Part shown: positions 24,131 through 44,670 of the stretch, in pieces
Layout of the letters: each line of letters starts with the position of its first letter
Position numbering within the stretch: position 1 is the first letter of the stretch
Assembly: GCF_036884655.1 (NCBI RefSeq)
Contig: NC_088327.1
Location: forward strand, 9,519,001-9,583,000
Source: Musa acuminata AAA Group
Taxonomy: Eukaryota; Streptophyta; Magnoliopsida; Zingiberales; Musaceae
DNA length: 64,000 nucleotides
Direction of reading: 5' to 3'
Notes under the pieces: model-generated
Databases searched by the model: none
Told to the model about the DNA's origin: nothing
The model's input: the letters and a program-made list of their open reading frames with translations, nothing else
Program-made: the position numbers and the translations under genes

Positions 24131-26420
24131 ATGTTACATCCCCAAGATAACATCCTATCTTAATCAAAATATAAATTTTCACTATCATTTATCACAAGTT
24201 CACATCAACATAAAAACTTACAATTTAGCATTCTAACTTTTAAAATATGAGAGGTCTTTTAATATTTACAACAAGACACACTAACTTATTTTGAATAACA
24301 TTGCAAGTAAAATTTCTATATAATAACATCTTATTAAACCACCGAAAACATATCATAAACTTGTAGGATTCCGTTGCTTAGTCCAAAATTAATGTGTGTG
24401 AGTGACAATCTAGTTTGAAAATTTTATATAGAAATAATGTAAACTATAAAACTTAGCAAGTGACTTTTATATCTTTGACATAGAGATGATAAATCATGTG
24501 ACATAAGCATAAGGTCAAAGCATAGATTCAAGAGTCAATAAATATTATTTTATTAGATTTATACTTCACAAGGGAGCAATGAGTAATGTATGAGTATATG
24601 AAGAACAATTATAAGGAATGAGTTTGAGTGTGGAGTCAATTTTGATATTTCATTCGATTCATTGATATCAAATGAGTATATAATAATATATGAATAAATT
24701 AGGATTATAATATAACGTATGAGCTCAAGAGTCATGCTTGATATTTCATTATAACAAGGGAGCAACGAATAACTTATAAACAAGCTCAAGTATTATAATT
24801 GATATTTTTAACAAAAGAACAAGGAGTGAGGAGCAACATATTAGAAAATTAATATAAAAATACAAGATAATGAGCTCACGAGTAGAGTCATATTTGATAT
24901 TTCATTCAATTCATTAGTATCAAATGAATGTATAACAACATATAAGTATAATATTTGGAATCATATCAAAGGAATATAGATGGTGAAATGAGATCATAAT
25001 ATAACACAATGCACTTATTTGTTTATTAGTCTAGAGCTCATCATGGCCCCATAATATAACACAATCCCCTTTCCATTTCTAGCAAATGGTATATAATATC
25101 CCACGAACACTAAAATATAAATAAGATATTTTGATCAAGAAAATAGAAATATACCGAAAACACATGTGAAACAACAAAAGCATAACATATAGATCAATAT
25201 CAAAGGTAACTTGAATATATGCACAATTTATTCAATTATAACCAAGATCAATTATTAAGAGATAAAAAAGTTTACTCAGTAACATGAATCTCATTAACAG
25301 AGACTTCTTAGTTAAAATCAAGATCCAAAAGATAGAAGAAAAATTGATAAATTTATAAACTAATTTGTCCTGACAAAATTTATAAGGTAAGTTGCAAAAG
25401 ATATTTAGACACTTAATTGTGCTCTAATTTATTCAAATAAGATATTTTAAAAATATATAAGAATCTACTTGAAATAAAACAGGTTTTATGTAAACTAAAG
25501 TTATATAAAAAAGCACAAGTAATTTAATACAAATAGGTCTTAGCGGAATTCAAGAGATCAAACGAAATAATTATTTAGATAGTTATTTATACTTTAAATC
25601 ATTTGAAAGGATATTAAATGAAAGATATAAGAGTCTAATTTATATCAAATTTTTTTTTGCTTAATTTAGAATATTGTACACAACACTATAATCAAAACAA
25701 GACAAATAGATCAAATTATTTTATCTATATTTTATAGAATTCAAGATATTAATTAAAATAAACATTTGGATAGACAATTATATTTCACATCATTCACATT
25801 GACAAAAAGATATGAGAATTTAGTTTTAAATAAAATAGAGTTTACTCAATTTAAGTTTTATATAAAATATTATAATTTAAAAAAAAAAATAGATAGGTCA
25901 AAATTCTTAAGATTTCAGTATTATAAGTTTATAACTCAATTGAGGTTGATACTATCAGAAATTGGTGAAGCTTCATGAATTATCCATAAATATGAAAATA
26001 AGAAACATGAGATAAAATATTTGTCTTAAAAAACTAATTGCCAAAGGTGTTGAACTAGTCCAAAATCCTCAAGCCAAGATAAGAATATTTTACTTCCTTT
26101 TCCTCCCTTTCATTTATTCCTTTACACTAGTAGAGGGCAGCGATGTTCTAACTTGATAATTTTTTGTTTTTACTTTTTCTCTTTAATTACAAGTATTTAA
26201 GTAATACAAGATATCACAATGTGACAAGCACATAATAATGAGGCATAGGTGTTGACAATTTAGCAAGGATGGGTGACACTCTTTTATTTAGCTAGTGACA
26301 CATGTATAATTCACTTTCTCTTTTTTTTCTCTTTTATTTTCATATTTTTCTCATCTACTTAACACATAAACTTTCACAAGTCATATCCAAATTATAATAT
26401 TCATAATGAGATCCCTAACA
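24131..26420 (+). mobile_element. Possible solo LTR or AT-rich LTR remnant
   Basis: The segment opens with TGTTACATCCCC and can be closed at GATCCCTAACA, giving short inverted ends of the kind seen at gypsy LTR borders (TGTTA...TAACA). The DNA between is about 2.3 kb, very AT-rich and without coding signal. Flanking 5-bp duplications do not match, so the borders or the call may be wrong. Confidence 0.3.
24560..24960. repeat. Degenerate dispersed repeats around 'ttgatatttcatt'
   Basis: The block 'ttgatatttcatt' recurs at about 24,640, 24,738 and 24,894, with similar neighbours: 'gggagcaa', 'atatcaaatgagtatataa' and 'gagctca'. These look like partial tandem copies of a unit of roughly 100-250 bp that have diverged a good deal. 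Confidence 0.6.
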
Positions 26421-26586
26421 TTAATCCTCTAATATAAAACCACTTAATATAAAAATATTATATAAAAATTTATATCATAGTAATAAAAAATATCATATCA
26501 TAAATACTTTAAAAATAAAAAAAAATTACAGGATGCATATAACATCTTCATTCTAAATCAGTTTAAGATAGTATAAAATATAAAAT

Positions 26587-26612
26587 TATATATATATATA
26601 TATATATATATT
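26587..26612. repeat. (TA)n microsatellite
   Basis: About 12 TA units in AT-rich DNA between the LTR-like remnant and the thiolase promoter. Confidence 0.9.
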
Positions 26613-26829
26613 AAAATTTTGAAAAAATAACTATGCTATTGTCAAATTTTTGAAAGGATAGAGATGTAAGAACTGTTTTTTATTTGTTAAACAAAAACTA
26701 ATTTGATGACGTCACCAACCAACGGCCAAATCAGCTGCTAACTAATCCTTAATTAGAAACTAATAACTGCGTCCCTATGTTGTAATTATAAGATGCGTGG
26801 GGTGCAAATGTGAAAACAATGATGCGATG

Positions 26830-27420
26830 TACTCCGCACCTACCCATTATTTGTAAGCCTTCATTGCTTCTTTTCCGCTCTCTCTTCCCATTGCAAGGAG
26901 TGGCCCGGAAATAACCGGAGGAGCGGCAGGTGAGCTCCTCCTCCTCCCCTCTCGCTTCGTATCGTCTTCCACCAAACCCCGATCGATTCCTCCTCTTTTC
27001 CTACATAGCACCGTCCGTTCTCTATCTAGGCCGCGATCTAATCTGTTTTTTTTGTTTCTTTGCCCCTTTCGATCTGTTATCGTGCGGTGTCAGGAGGAGA
27101 ATCCTGATTCTTGATCCTCTCTTTCCTTCTGTTGTTCGAAGTTTCCCGACTGAGATTCGTTTGGTGTCTGTCACCGTTTGGTAAATCGATTCGTGCCTTT
27201 CGCTTGTCTCTTCGTTTTAGACTATTTTCCCCAAAGATTTCTGTATGTTAATATATTGCTTTTAGTTGGTTTCCTGGGACTCTTTCTTGCATTAATAAAT
27301 TGTGGTGCTTGTCCTGATCATCAGTCATACGTTGTTCTTTGATCTTTTTTTTTTGGCTTCCTTTTTTTTGCTAGGCTGCTTAGTTAGGTCGCGTTTTGGA
27401 TTTTTTCACGGCATCATAAA
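26830..27420 (+). promoter_or_regulatory. Thiolase 5' leader with a probable 5' UTR intron
   Basis: Composition changes near 26,870 from AT-rich to CT- and GC-rich DNA, as expected of a transcribed leader. A strong donor, GGCAG followed by GTGAGC at 26,929, is followed by about 450 bases of T-rich, intron-like sequence. A plausible acceptor (tttttttgctag) lies near 27,375, 45 bases before the ATG at 27,421. A first intron in the 5' UTR is common in plant housekeeping genes and often raises expression. The exact transcription start is not visible. Confidence 0.5.
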
Positions 27421-34795
<7,375 letters not shown>

Positions 34796-37249
34796 GCATT
34801 TTCAAGTTTGGTAAGGTTCAGTATCTCTTGATCACTTCTGTGGGAGAATATTTAGGAACACAAGCATGCTGAATTCCATTGGCTAGTAATGTAGAACATC
34901 ATTTTGTTAACTGAAACATGAAAAATATACTTGTATGAAAGTCTTGTATATTCTGTAACATCCAGTGTCATTTATTTATGTGCGAGTACTAAAAAAAGCG
35001 ACTTGTATGTGTCGTCAAGTCCAGAAGTTTTAGCAAGCCAGAATTCAGAAAATTAAAAATTTATACATAGAATACACTGAAGTGTGTCTAAGATAAGTTC
35101 TGCTCTTATTGAGGTTGGACGTGCTACCATCCAAAGGCTATTAGGTAGAAATTTCCTGTATTACTAAACAAAAAGAAGAAAAGGATAATTTATGATGAAG
35201 ATTATGAAATTTAAACAATGTATAAGGTAAAAGAAAAACTGAAACACAGAGATAGGTGGGACAATGTTTTTAGACTAGAAGCTTTTACTCTTCTTATCTT
35301 TTCTTGTTTTTATTGTTAGTGGAAACTTTATGTTTTATTGTTAAATAAAAATTGCATTTTGAGCCTTCCAGATGATAATAGTTTCATATATAAATTTTAA
35401 AAATTTTAAATATATTGTATGTATAAACCTGTTATGTTTTGACAAGTGCAACAAACGTAGCAGTTTCAGTAATGATCGTTGACCAAAAAAATTTATCTTT
35501 ATATTAGTATCCATTCTTCTTTCCATGCACTACCATGTCTCTTTCCTTCCTCTTTCTCTTCTCCTCCTGTTCTCTCCATACCTTCCTCTCATTTCTCCTT
35601 ATTATATTCCTCTTCTTTGACTTTTAGTGATTGGGAAGAAATGGAACATGTATAAATAGGATGAGGGAATTTGAATATTTTGAATTTTGGCTAATGTAAA
35701 CCCTCTATATAGCCAACATCAATAAGAACTAAAGCAATGAAAAGTAATGAAACTTGATGACATGGGTGTAATTTAGGGTTTGTTTACAATGGCATAGCTA
35801 CTATGGAGGTGTAAATATGAAACTTCCCGACTTCATATTCATGTGTCAATTGCTCCATTGTTTTATAGTTTGCAGACTTTAACTAGTGATTTCGTTCTTC
35901 ATTAAATTCTACTTTGCAGCTAAAGGAATTAGTAGGCTAATGTATCATTATGAATGTGAAACTTCATTTGACCATTGCATCATCATGTTTATCCCATTTG
36001 CAGGTCTCATGCAGGATTGATGCGTTCATTGTTGTGAACCAAGTCTGTTATCAATTTACAAGGCTTTCGTCATGTATATTTCCTCTTTATAGACCAACTT
36101 ATATTTTACAGAACTTTTGTAGTAGTTTGTCTGGTGAGCCATGGTTGTGGATGAATTAATTGTGTGATTGCAGGACAATTCAAGTATGCATTTGTCATCT
36201 TCAGGGGAAGAAGGCCTACCAAACATCCTTCATGTACTATTGTATTTTTCCTATATTTAGCATAAATCTTCCAACCTGACTTTAAGAAAGAGAATGTGTA
36301 TGTACTGTTTAGGCAGAGGTATTGTTCCTCTTTAACTTATATTTCATCAATAAAGTTCACAGCTGGATGTCCATAAATTTCAATATCTGGGTGTCCTTTA
36401 AATTATCTTCAACAATTTAGTTTATACCTACATCGTTATTCATTTATGTAATTCCAAATCTCCAAGTGCCTATGAGCTTTACATGAAATGTTGATACCAA
36501 AGTTTGAAAGTAGCAGTAGCTGCTTTTATGTAGTTGAATATATGAACTCAATTATAATTTTCTCGTAGGCCTTCATCATTAGTTGTGAGGGTAACCATAA
36601 GCTTTAGGGATTCTTCTCTCAGATTCCTCTTACTGTTGCCATGTTACCATGTTTTCCTGTGTATGTTGTCAGATGATCTCAAGTCAACACAAGTTCAGCT
36701 GCAGAGACCATTCTACTTGCTGCACTTTGAGACTGGGATTGATGAGGTGAGTGATCTCTTTATTTCTTCTGTGACATGTTTTTCGGCTAATTTGTCCATT
36801 AGAGGAGCCAACAGGAGCCATTTTTTCATTTTGTTTTCCAGGCACCGCTTGGGTACGTACATCAACAAACCATTGCTTCTGCCAACTTTTTATTGATTCG
36901 TGCATGATGACAGAGTGGCCGTCATTCCAAAGCTTTCCCCTTCTTCATGGTGGATTTCTCAACAGGTAACGAAATCAACTCATGCGTCTCCTGTTCCATG
37001 GTGGATTTGGCAACAAAAAACAAATAGGGTTTGCATTGCCTGCAACCCAACACATACAAGCTCATGAATTCGCTGATCAGCAAAATAACATGAGAAAACA
37101 AACCAAGTATGTTAGCACGATTTTGCAATAATACAATCAAATATAATATTAGAGATTCACAGGCCATCATCGGTATCTTCACAATCCAATCATCAAAACA
37201 TTGCAAAACGCTTGGTGAAACCATCAAGAAGCTATTGGTAACTTAAATC
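34796..37249. other. Thiolase 3' region, convergent with the SAWADEE-like gene
   Basis: The plus-strand thiolase and the minus-strand SAWADEE-like gene end tail to tail here. The left part holds a likely 1.2-kb terminal intron or 3' UTR of the thiolase, with a good acceptor (atcccatttgcag) ending at 36,003 and an aataaa-like signal (caataaag) near 36,349. I see no separate gene. The open frames at 36,585-36,896 and 36,922-37,227 lack family features. Confidence 0.5.
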
Positions 37250-39945
37250 TCATTCTCTCCCAGTTAGAAGTATTCTCTCCTCTGATTCCAGTCTTCGGTA
37301 TATGCACTCTAAATGGTTGTGAAACTCGCAACGTAGGCCTTGCAATTCCTTGGCTCTTTCGTATTCTTTGGTTCCCTTGTACGCCAACTTCAATTTGCTC
37401 GAGTCTTGTTGAACTCTGTTTGACCTTTTGACCTGTGCTAAAAGAGCTACCATTTCAAAACCTAGACATGTTACCATATTCTCAACATAGTAGAAAGCAA
37501 ACTTTCAAAGTCTTAACAGTTGAATTTGCATCATCTTGATACATCAAAGTTCATTTTCACGATAGCAAATCACATATCCACTTCAAGTTTACAATTTTTA
37601 GGACTGTGTCATGGTAAAGGCCATTAAATTTGTTTATATCTGGAGTCATCAAAAGAGACCACACCTTTGATGGTCATTATGCATATGCGTGACATGAGAG
37701 TCATATGTCGTGCACAACATTAGCTCAGTTCAATAGACCTAAAGCATAAGGAACGATGTTAAATCGACATTAAACCATAAAACTGACCTCATATCTTGGC
37801 ATTGCGCCTTCAAATTTTCGACACCAATCATCTCTGACAAACCAGGGTCTACAAAAAACCAGAAAAAGATCGATCAGAAACATGACTTTGTTTTGTTCAA
37901 AGGCCATAGATTTAAACGCCAATAACATAAAACATGAGACCTGAACATAAAAACTCTCACCAATTTAATACAAACAAAACAGCTTAGATAGTTGGGTTGT
38001 GAGGCACCAAACATGTAGAATAGATAGCTTAGGTCATTAAAATTTACGATATCAGCGTCAGACTGTTAACAGAACAGTCAACTCACAAATCCTTAGAAAT
38101 CATGTTAAAGATATATCTACACCATAAGCAAAGCATGAAAAATAAGACGAAACTTCTAGTCTGCAAGAACAGTATACAAAAAGAAGATAGCTTCTCACCT
38201 TCCCCTGGAGGAGACCACAATGTGAGCAGGATCAAGTAGAAAGTCAAGTAATTTCTGGGCATCTTTCTCAGTCCTTAAGAGGACCATTCCACTACAAGAC
38301 ATCACTGGTAAAACACTATAAGATAGCTCTACTTGAGAGGACAAGGATGTCTGTTCATATATGAAATCATTCATAGTGATCGGTGATAGATCTTTCTCAA
38401 GATTATCAATCCAGAAAGCATAATAGTTTTTCTCTCCAAACATCGGCTTAAGTGGAGATCTTTCCGGATCGATCGCCTGCTTTGAAGTCTTGTCATTTCC
38501 ATTGAACCTATTTCTTGCAATATCCAGGAAATGGTCCAGTGTTGGGTTCTGTGGCCATTTCTGCTCCATAATGCACATATCTTGCACATTAATTGGTGTC
38601 CTTTCTCCAGCTAAAGGGCCATGCTTCCAGAGGACTTCAAATGTGCAGTTGCAGATGGCTTCACCATTAACTGATCTGTGCTTTGAACGCCTGACCTGCC
38701 ATTTGAGCATAAAAATAAATAAATAAATATTTCATGAATTATTCATAGTTCATTTTCTTGCGCCGCACATCCAAATAGCAAACAAGAAATTTAAGATATG
38801 GTTTTTAGAAGCTCAATAATGCATGAAGCACTCAATTGATAAAGAAGAAATGCGTACATAGAAAATGTGTTTGAATCCATGTGTAGATGGCAATCACTGC
38901 GAGAGCAGGAGAGGGAAGGAGGAAGCGGGAGAGGTTTCCAGGGAGCTCAAGGAAAGAGAATGAGAAGACAGCTGACTGATAAATACTGTCCGAGCGTTCT
39001 TCTTTCTATGCGTCCAATTCAAATAAATGGCAGTTTTGTTCTTTTAGGAATAGAAGGATGAAAACAAGCTTCCAACAAAGCGCATGAAAGCGCATAGAAA
39101 CAAACAAACAAACTACATTGCCGAAGTTTAAATTCAAGAAACAAAAAGGACGAACTCACACCAATCCACTGTTTGAGGCGTTTCTTACAGGAATCGAACA
39201 GACCAGACATTTGGCAGGGCAACAAATCCTAATAAAGAAAGATCATTACCACCAAATTAGCAGGATCACGAGAACCAACGAGCAACATGCCGAATCAGCG
39301 TGAAAAAAAGAGAGCAAAAAACCTTCTCCGGAGCTAAATCCCCCCCAGAAGCCAACCTCGACATGCAACATTGCGAGTTCAAGAAGCAAAAAATCATTCT
39401 TTGATGCAATAATAAGGATTCCGGGATCGAAATTTGCAAAACCGTTTAAGAACACGAATTACCAACGAGAGATTTTTGCTCGATTACATAACAAAGAACA
39501 AGGAATGCGGCTGCGATTCCCCACTCGGAGAAGAAAGGGGAACGCAAATAAGACAGGAATCGAGATGAGAAAGCGGGATTGAAGAGGCACGTACGGACTC
39601 GACGACGGCGTCGTAGAACCGGACATCGCGGTCGCCGAAGGTGTGGGAGGCGCAGAACTCCGTGCCCTCGACCACCATCCGGCACTCCTCGTCCTGGAGC
39701 TGGACCGACGTGGGCCGGAACCTCCCCGCGAACTCCTCCAACTCCCTCAGGCTCGCGAACCGATCGGCGGGGTACAGCTCGTCGAACGCCCCGGAGAAGT
39801 TGCAGTACATCACGCGGAGGGCCGCCTCCCCTTCCACGTCCTCCTCCACCGCGAGCCGCACCTCGTACCAGGCGTCATCCCCCGGCGCCCGGAAGTCCAG
39901 GTTCGGCGGAGCCGGCGCCGCCTCGGACGGCCTCTTTCGAGCCAT
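37250..39945 (-). CDS. SAWADEE-like domain protein without a homeodomain
   Basis: Four exons join in frame: 39,595-39,945; 38,199-38,695; 37,788-37,848; 37,250-37,432. They give 363 aa. Residues about 15-160 resemble the plant SAWADEE fold, a tandem Tudor-like module that in SHH1 reads methylated histone H3 tails. Visible parts are FRAPGDDAWYEVRL (about 18-31), RVMYCNFSGAFDELY, then ECRMVVEGTEFCASH, RFYDAVVESV and CTFEVLWKHGP. Unlike SHH1/SHH2 there is no homeodomain. A second conserved-looking block follows (MVLLRTEKDAQKLLDFLL, then SSRGRPWFV). The C-terminal 60 residues are charged and helical (KELQGLRCEFHNHLECIYRR) and could form a coiled coil. Exon 1 is far richer in GC than the others. 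A nuclear chromatin or RNA role is inferred, not shown. The domain call rests on memory of the family pattern. Confidence 0.72.
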
Positions 39946-40457
39946 CGCCGCCTGAGGCGCGAGGTGAAGCGACGTCTGGGGGGACTATTTGTAGTTTCTT
40001 TCGGTCGGACGGAGTTTACGATACTCAAAACTTGCTCACCATACGTGGCATCCTCACGGACACTCCGTCTCATCTATTGGACCCACATGCGAACTAGACC
40101 CACAAGCACGGACACCTCACTGTGGCCGGGTACAGAACGGGGAACTCCATTACATTCCGATGTCATTTCTTCGGCCTCTTCGTCCCCACTCATCAAAACC
40201 CCAATCCCCATTTCCTTCCTCCCTCACAAATTCTAGTCCTGAAAACTCAATCCACAACGGATGTGGCTTGCGGCTGACGATGGACGCAAAGATCGCAACT
40301 TTTTGAGCAAGTGTGCGCGTCGAAGGGGTCGGAGCGCAGTCCACATGAGGTCATTTCGTCGAACGCATCCTCGGCGTGTTGGTTGAGCCGGGAATGGTCC
40401 CTTTGTTTCAGCGAGAACTTTAAATTCTAATTTAATTGAATTTAGTTTAGTTTCAAT

Positions 40458-40513
40458 AAAAATATTTTTAATTCCATAATCTCAATTTAGATTATGAAAT
40501 TAAAAGTATTTTT
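40458..40513. repeat. Long imperfect palindrome (about 25-bp arms)
   Basis: The left arm ends '...ttttaattccataatct' and the right arm begins 'agattatgaaattaaaa...', with a loop of about 6 bases. Two mismatches are seen over 25 bp. It could be one end of a small foldback element, or simply AT-rich chance extended by repeats. It lies at the left edge of the tandem array. Confidence 0.7.
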
Positions 40514-40559
40514 AATACAATACTTTTTAAAAATACCATGAAAGTGTTAGGATATCTTT

Positions 40560-41870
40560 TAATAAGATTTGAATGGATATATGTCAGTATTTTTTTATTT
40601 TATTTTTAATTTATGGGTAGTGTGTTCTTTTCTATTTTTCTCTATTTTTTTTTATAAAATTTTTAAGAACTTGTTAAAATATCCAAAAATTTTAGAGATG
40701 TCTTTGAATATAACTTGTTAGAATATCCAAAAATTTTAGAGATGTCTCTGAATTTGATCGAGATGGATATATGTCAGTATTTTTTTATTTAAAAAAATTA
40801 TTTGATATTTTTAGAAGTATTTCGCTCATGCACATTGTACCATTTTTATTTTTTATTTTATTTTTTTAATTTTTACAAAAAATATCATGTACTTATGCAA
40901 GTTTTTTTACATTTGATTTTCTAAATAGGTCATATACACCTTGTAAAAATTCGACTATCAAAAAAAGTTTACTAATATGCGATGCATTGTTTTTAAACAA
41001 AAATTTAAAAATAGTACATCGAATAGTAGAACTTATTAAAATATCCTAAAGTTTTTGAATACTTATTAATGGGATTTCTTAAATTTAATTTAATTTATTA
41101 TTTTCAAAATTATTTAAATCTTATATAGTGTGCCATTTTATAAATTTTAAATACTTTTTCAAAATTTCTTAAAAGTATCATGCACTATGTAATAGTTTTT
41201 AATATTTGATGTTCTAATTATGTCCTAAATGCCTAATAAAAATTTGACCATTAGAAAAGGTTTACTAATATGCAATGCACTATTTTTAGTCAAAATAGAA
41301 AAATAATGCATCTAAGACTTATCAAATTATCTTCAAAGTTTTAGGATACCTTTGAATTTGATCCGGATGGATATATATCAAAGTTTTTTTTTTCTATTTG
41401 AAAATTTTTAATATGTTATTTTTAAAATTTTAAATATTTTTTAAAATTTCAAAAAAAATATCATGCACTCCTATAATCTTTTTTTAATATTTGACCTTCT
41501 AATTAGGTGCAAACACTTGGTAAACATTTGGCTATAAAAAAGTTATACTAATATGTGGAATACTATTTTAGCCAAAATCCAAAGATAATGAATGCATTGC
41601 ATAACAGGATATATGTCAGTGTTTTATTATTATTATTATTATTTTAGAGATTTTAAATTTTTTTAGAATTATTCATATCCTACATAATGTGTACCATTTT
41701 TTAATTTTTAAATACTTTTTATTTTTTTTAAAAATATCCTGTATTCATGTAATAATTTTTAACATTTGACCTTCTAGTTAGGTCTCAAACACCTACTAAA
41801 AATTTATCCATAAATTTTTTTTACTAATATGTGATATATTATTTTTGGTAAAAGTTAATGAACAGTAATA
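40560..41870. repeat. Degenerate tandem array, unit about 285 bp, four to five copies
   Basis: The marker 'actaatatg' recurs at 40,971, 41,264, 41,547 and 41,823, giving spacings of 293, 283 and 276. Before each copy comes an 'aggt...ca/aac...aaaaattt/c' block, and after it a 'tattttt...aaaa...aatg' block. A second marker, 'ggatatatgtcag' or close to it, recurs at about 40,577, 40,762, 41,370 and 41,610. Copies have diverged by many substitutions and small indels, so it is an old satellite-like array. Confidence 0.85.
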
Positions 41871-43179
41871 GAGTTATATGCAATATTTTATGCAGTAGGT
41901 TTACATGAAAATATAATATAAAACCCATGATACATGCAATATTTCTTGACATGCTCACAGATTTAATAATAATAAATATTAAATAAGGAAAAATGCTTTA
42001 AATACCATACTATTTATGAAAGCTCGTGTGTGTATATATATATATACATATATATGCGTGTCTAGATAACTATTAAATGATCGAACAGTAACAAAGATAA
42101 TTTAAGTACTACAGAATTCATGAATACACATTATATACATATTTTATTCTTGTCTAAATAATTATTAAATGATCGATCATACACTTATATGATGTTTTTT
42201 ATATTCTTAATTCAAGAAGAAAATAAAAAACACGAAGAACAAAGAAGAAGACCGACGAAAAAGAGATAAAAAGTGAGAAAAGAATCTTTTTTTTTTTTTT
42301 TTGGGCTTCTTCATCGATATCATTATCAATACTAAGGACAGTAATACCACCATATACTGTAGCAACCGTAGCAAAAAAAAAATTATTAAGCCAGCATTAA
42401 CCATTTCAATCTGAATCGATCAATAAAGTCTTACTAAACTTGAGGTCCAAACCTACTATTATTTTGGATAGAAAAACTTTAGTCTTAGCTATCGAAGGTT
42501 AAATAGGTAAAATAATTCATCAAGGGACATTATTTGAGTATTTCTCAAATTAGGAATGTTCTAAGGGGAAAAAGCCAAAGTTATAGACTTTTTTTCGAGC
42601 ATTCGCCCAAAATATATATTTAATTTTAAATATATTCAATTTTGTATAAGGTTGATTATAAAACATGGGAGTTTGTAACATTACCGTAATCTATCAAACG
42701 CATTTAAGATAAAATATAAAATAAATACCTGAATTAATATTTTGAAAGTAAAATCTTATTATGATTAATTTTGGTCATCAAACTGATGTGATAAAATTGA
42801 TATGATCTAACGAGATTGGGTTGGCGATTTTGCGCAAAAAAGAGTAGATTGAGCATTTTTGTCTGATTATAATGATTTAGACTTTTTTTTTTGTCTAACG
42901 AGAGTGTATCAAATAAATTTTACTCGATAAAAGTGTGGATCAAAATTTTTTGCTCGATTTGAGTGGGTCCAATTTTATTTCTGGCTAACTGAAGAGACTT
43001 TTATAAGTGTGTCTAAAATAATATTCGTAGTGGTCTTTTGATTATTAAGCCAAGCGTCAAATTTATCTCGCAGGATTGTGCTACTGTCATTCAGTTTGAA
43101 TAAGAAATTGACTTGAACATGCAATTATTCTCTGATAAGGATATAAATATCTTAAAAGGATAGGGATAAACTGGCTAAG

Positions 43180-43680
43180 GGACACTTAGATAATGTAATT
43201 GATTTTAGGATGTAATTTATTTTAAGATATGATTGATTTTGATCATCTTGAAGTATGTGATCATTTTGAAGATATGATTGACTTAATCATATAATCGTCT
43301 TGAAGGATGTAATCAACTTACGAATATGATAAGATGCAATCATTTTGATTTTGATGATTCTATCAACTTGAGGATCTATGTCTTAAAGAATAATATTTAA
43401 TTGACATGAGGGTACGATGATCTTCATGAGATAATTAACTTGAGATTGATTGTAGCGAGCGAGAATGTAAAAGTTTTTTTTTATAAAAAACTTTGGTATG
43501 AGATTTGGTCTTCAGCATACAATATTCTTGTTTGTTTGTTTTTTTTTGACACGAAGGCTTCAATATTCTTAAGAGTATTATTCCTTTTGACATGAAGGCT
43601 TCAATGTGATGCTTGGTAGTATTGTTCCTTTTTTTTTTTTTTTGACATGAAGGCTTCGATATTCTTAGAGTATCGGTTCA
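43180..43680. repeat. Two short repeat clusters
   Basis: From 43,194 to about 43,400, variants of 'gatgtaatcaacttgagg' follow one another loosely. From 43,548 to 43,680, three copies of 'gacatgaaggcttcaatattctt', starting at 43,548, 43,589 and 43,644, are separated by T-rich linkers. Both look like local slippage or duplication products without coding content. Confidence 0.65.
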
Positions 43681-44670
43681 CTGTTTGGGATAAGTTATGA
43701 CCTGATGGAAGTATAGAGTAGCACGTGGATCAACTAAATATCAAGTCTCATTAGTACACCTCATGATATAGCAAAGAATTTATTCTTGCCTTAGTCGGAT
43801 GGCCAACAAAGTTGAAGCTCCAACTCTTTCATAAGTTATCCAAAGGTCAAAGGAAGATAAAAAGTGCTACTCTCTAGCATTCCCTCATAGAGTTAGTTAT
43901 TAGGAAAGTAGAGACATTAGAATGTTGATATTGACGTTGGCGTGCAAGACTATTTGCAACCTAAAGGTAGGTAGCCTTTTGCTTGATAAAAATAATGCTA
44001 TATCTTTATATTATGTATCTTTTTATAGAAAATGCTATATGTTTTTAGTCTAAATATCTTGTGTCAATATGTTCGACGTTAGTGCAAAAGACTACACACC
44101 CAGAGTGCATCCTCTAAAAATTCTTTGATGATCAAGTCCACGAAAAACAAATCTATAGAAAATTTAAATTTTTGAAAAAAGTTTAGAAAGTTCAAAATGA
44201 AAACACACTTACGAAAATTACTCTATGTAATATTAATCTTTATTAAAGTTGCACCAATGGGAGGGACATGTTAATCGATGATACATCATATCCAGATATA
44301 AGATCAGGTCCTCAACACAATTTTAATGCTTCCATTACAAAATTGAAATATGCCACTAGTAGGTTTAAGTTACAACTTCAAGAGCCTGACTAGCGAGAGG
44401 TTCTTTAGATACTCTCGAGTCAATTATATTACTTGTGATCTCCAGCTTCTTCCCTTCTTTACATGGATGAAAATTTTTCGAGCCGTAATTAGGCTACTCA
44501 ACTTCCTCGGCGCTAAGCCTGCGTCGAGAGATTGCAATAACTTGCTTCTATACCCCATTGTAACTTGGGTTCAAGACATTAAAACTATGGCTTGTTCACC
44601 CGGTGATCAGCTAGCTTAGACTTCTGCGACGCAGCAGAGAGGATGGAGATAATATTTGAACAGAACAGCT

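Larger units (their letters stand above)
39946..44670. other. AT-rich spacer, no gene
   Basis: Positions 39,946 to about 40,400 are the promoter side of the SAWADEE-like gene and still fairly rich in GC. From 40,400 to 44,600 the DNA is strongly AT-rich. It holds a tandem array, a long hairpin and short repeats listed separately. An 89-codon plus frame at 44,350-44,619 lies just beyond the 3' end of the Sec14 gene and shows no family features. The part next to 44,670 should contain that gene's 3' UTR. Confidence 0.5.

Noticed and set aside
39579..40236. Long plus-strand frames opposite exon 1 of the SAWADEE-like gene
   Set aside because: Explained by the high GC of exon 1. The minus frame has family-like blocks and good splice sites.
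44350..44619. 89-codon plus-strand frame next to the Sec14 3' end
   Set aside because: No motif, no similarity I recognise, and located in the expected 3' UTR or flank of the convergent strand.
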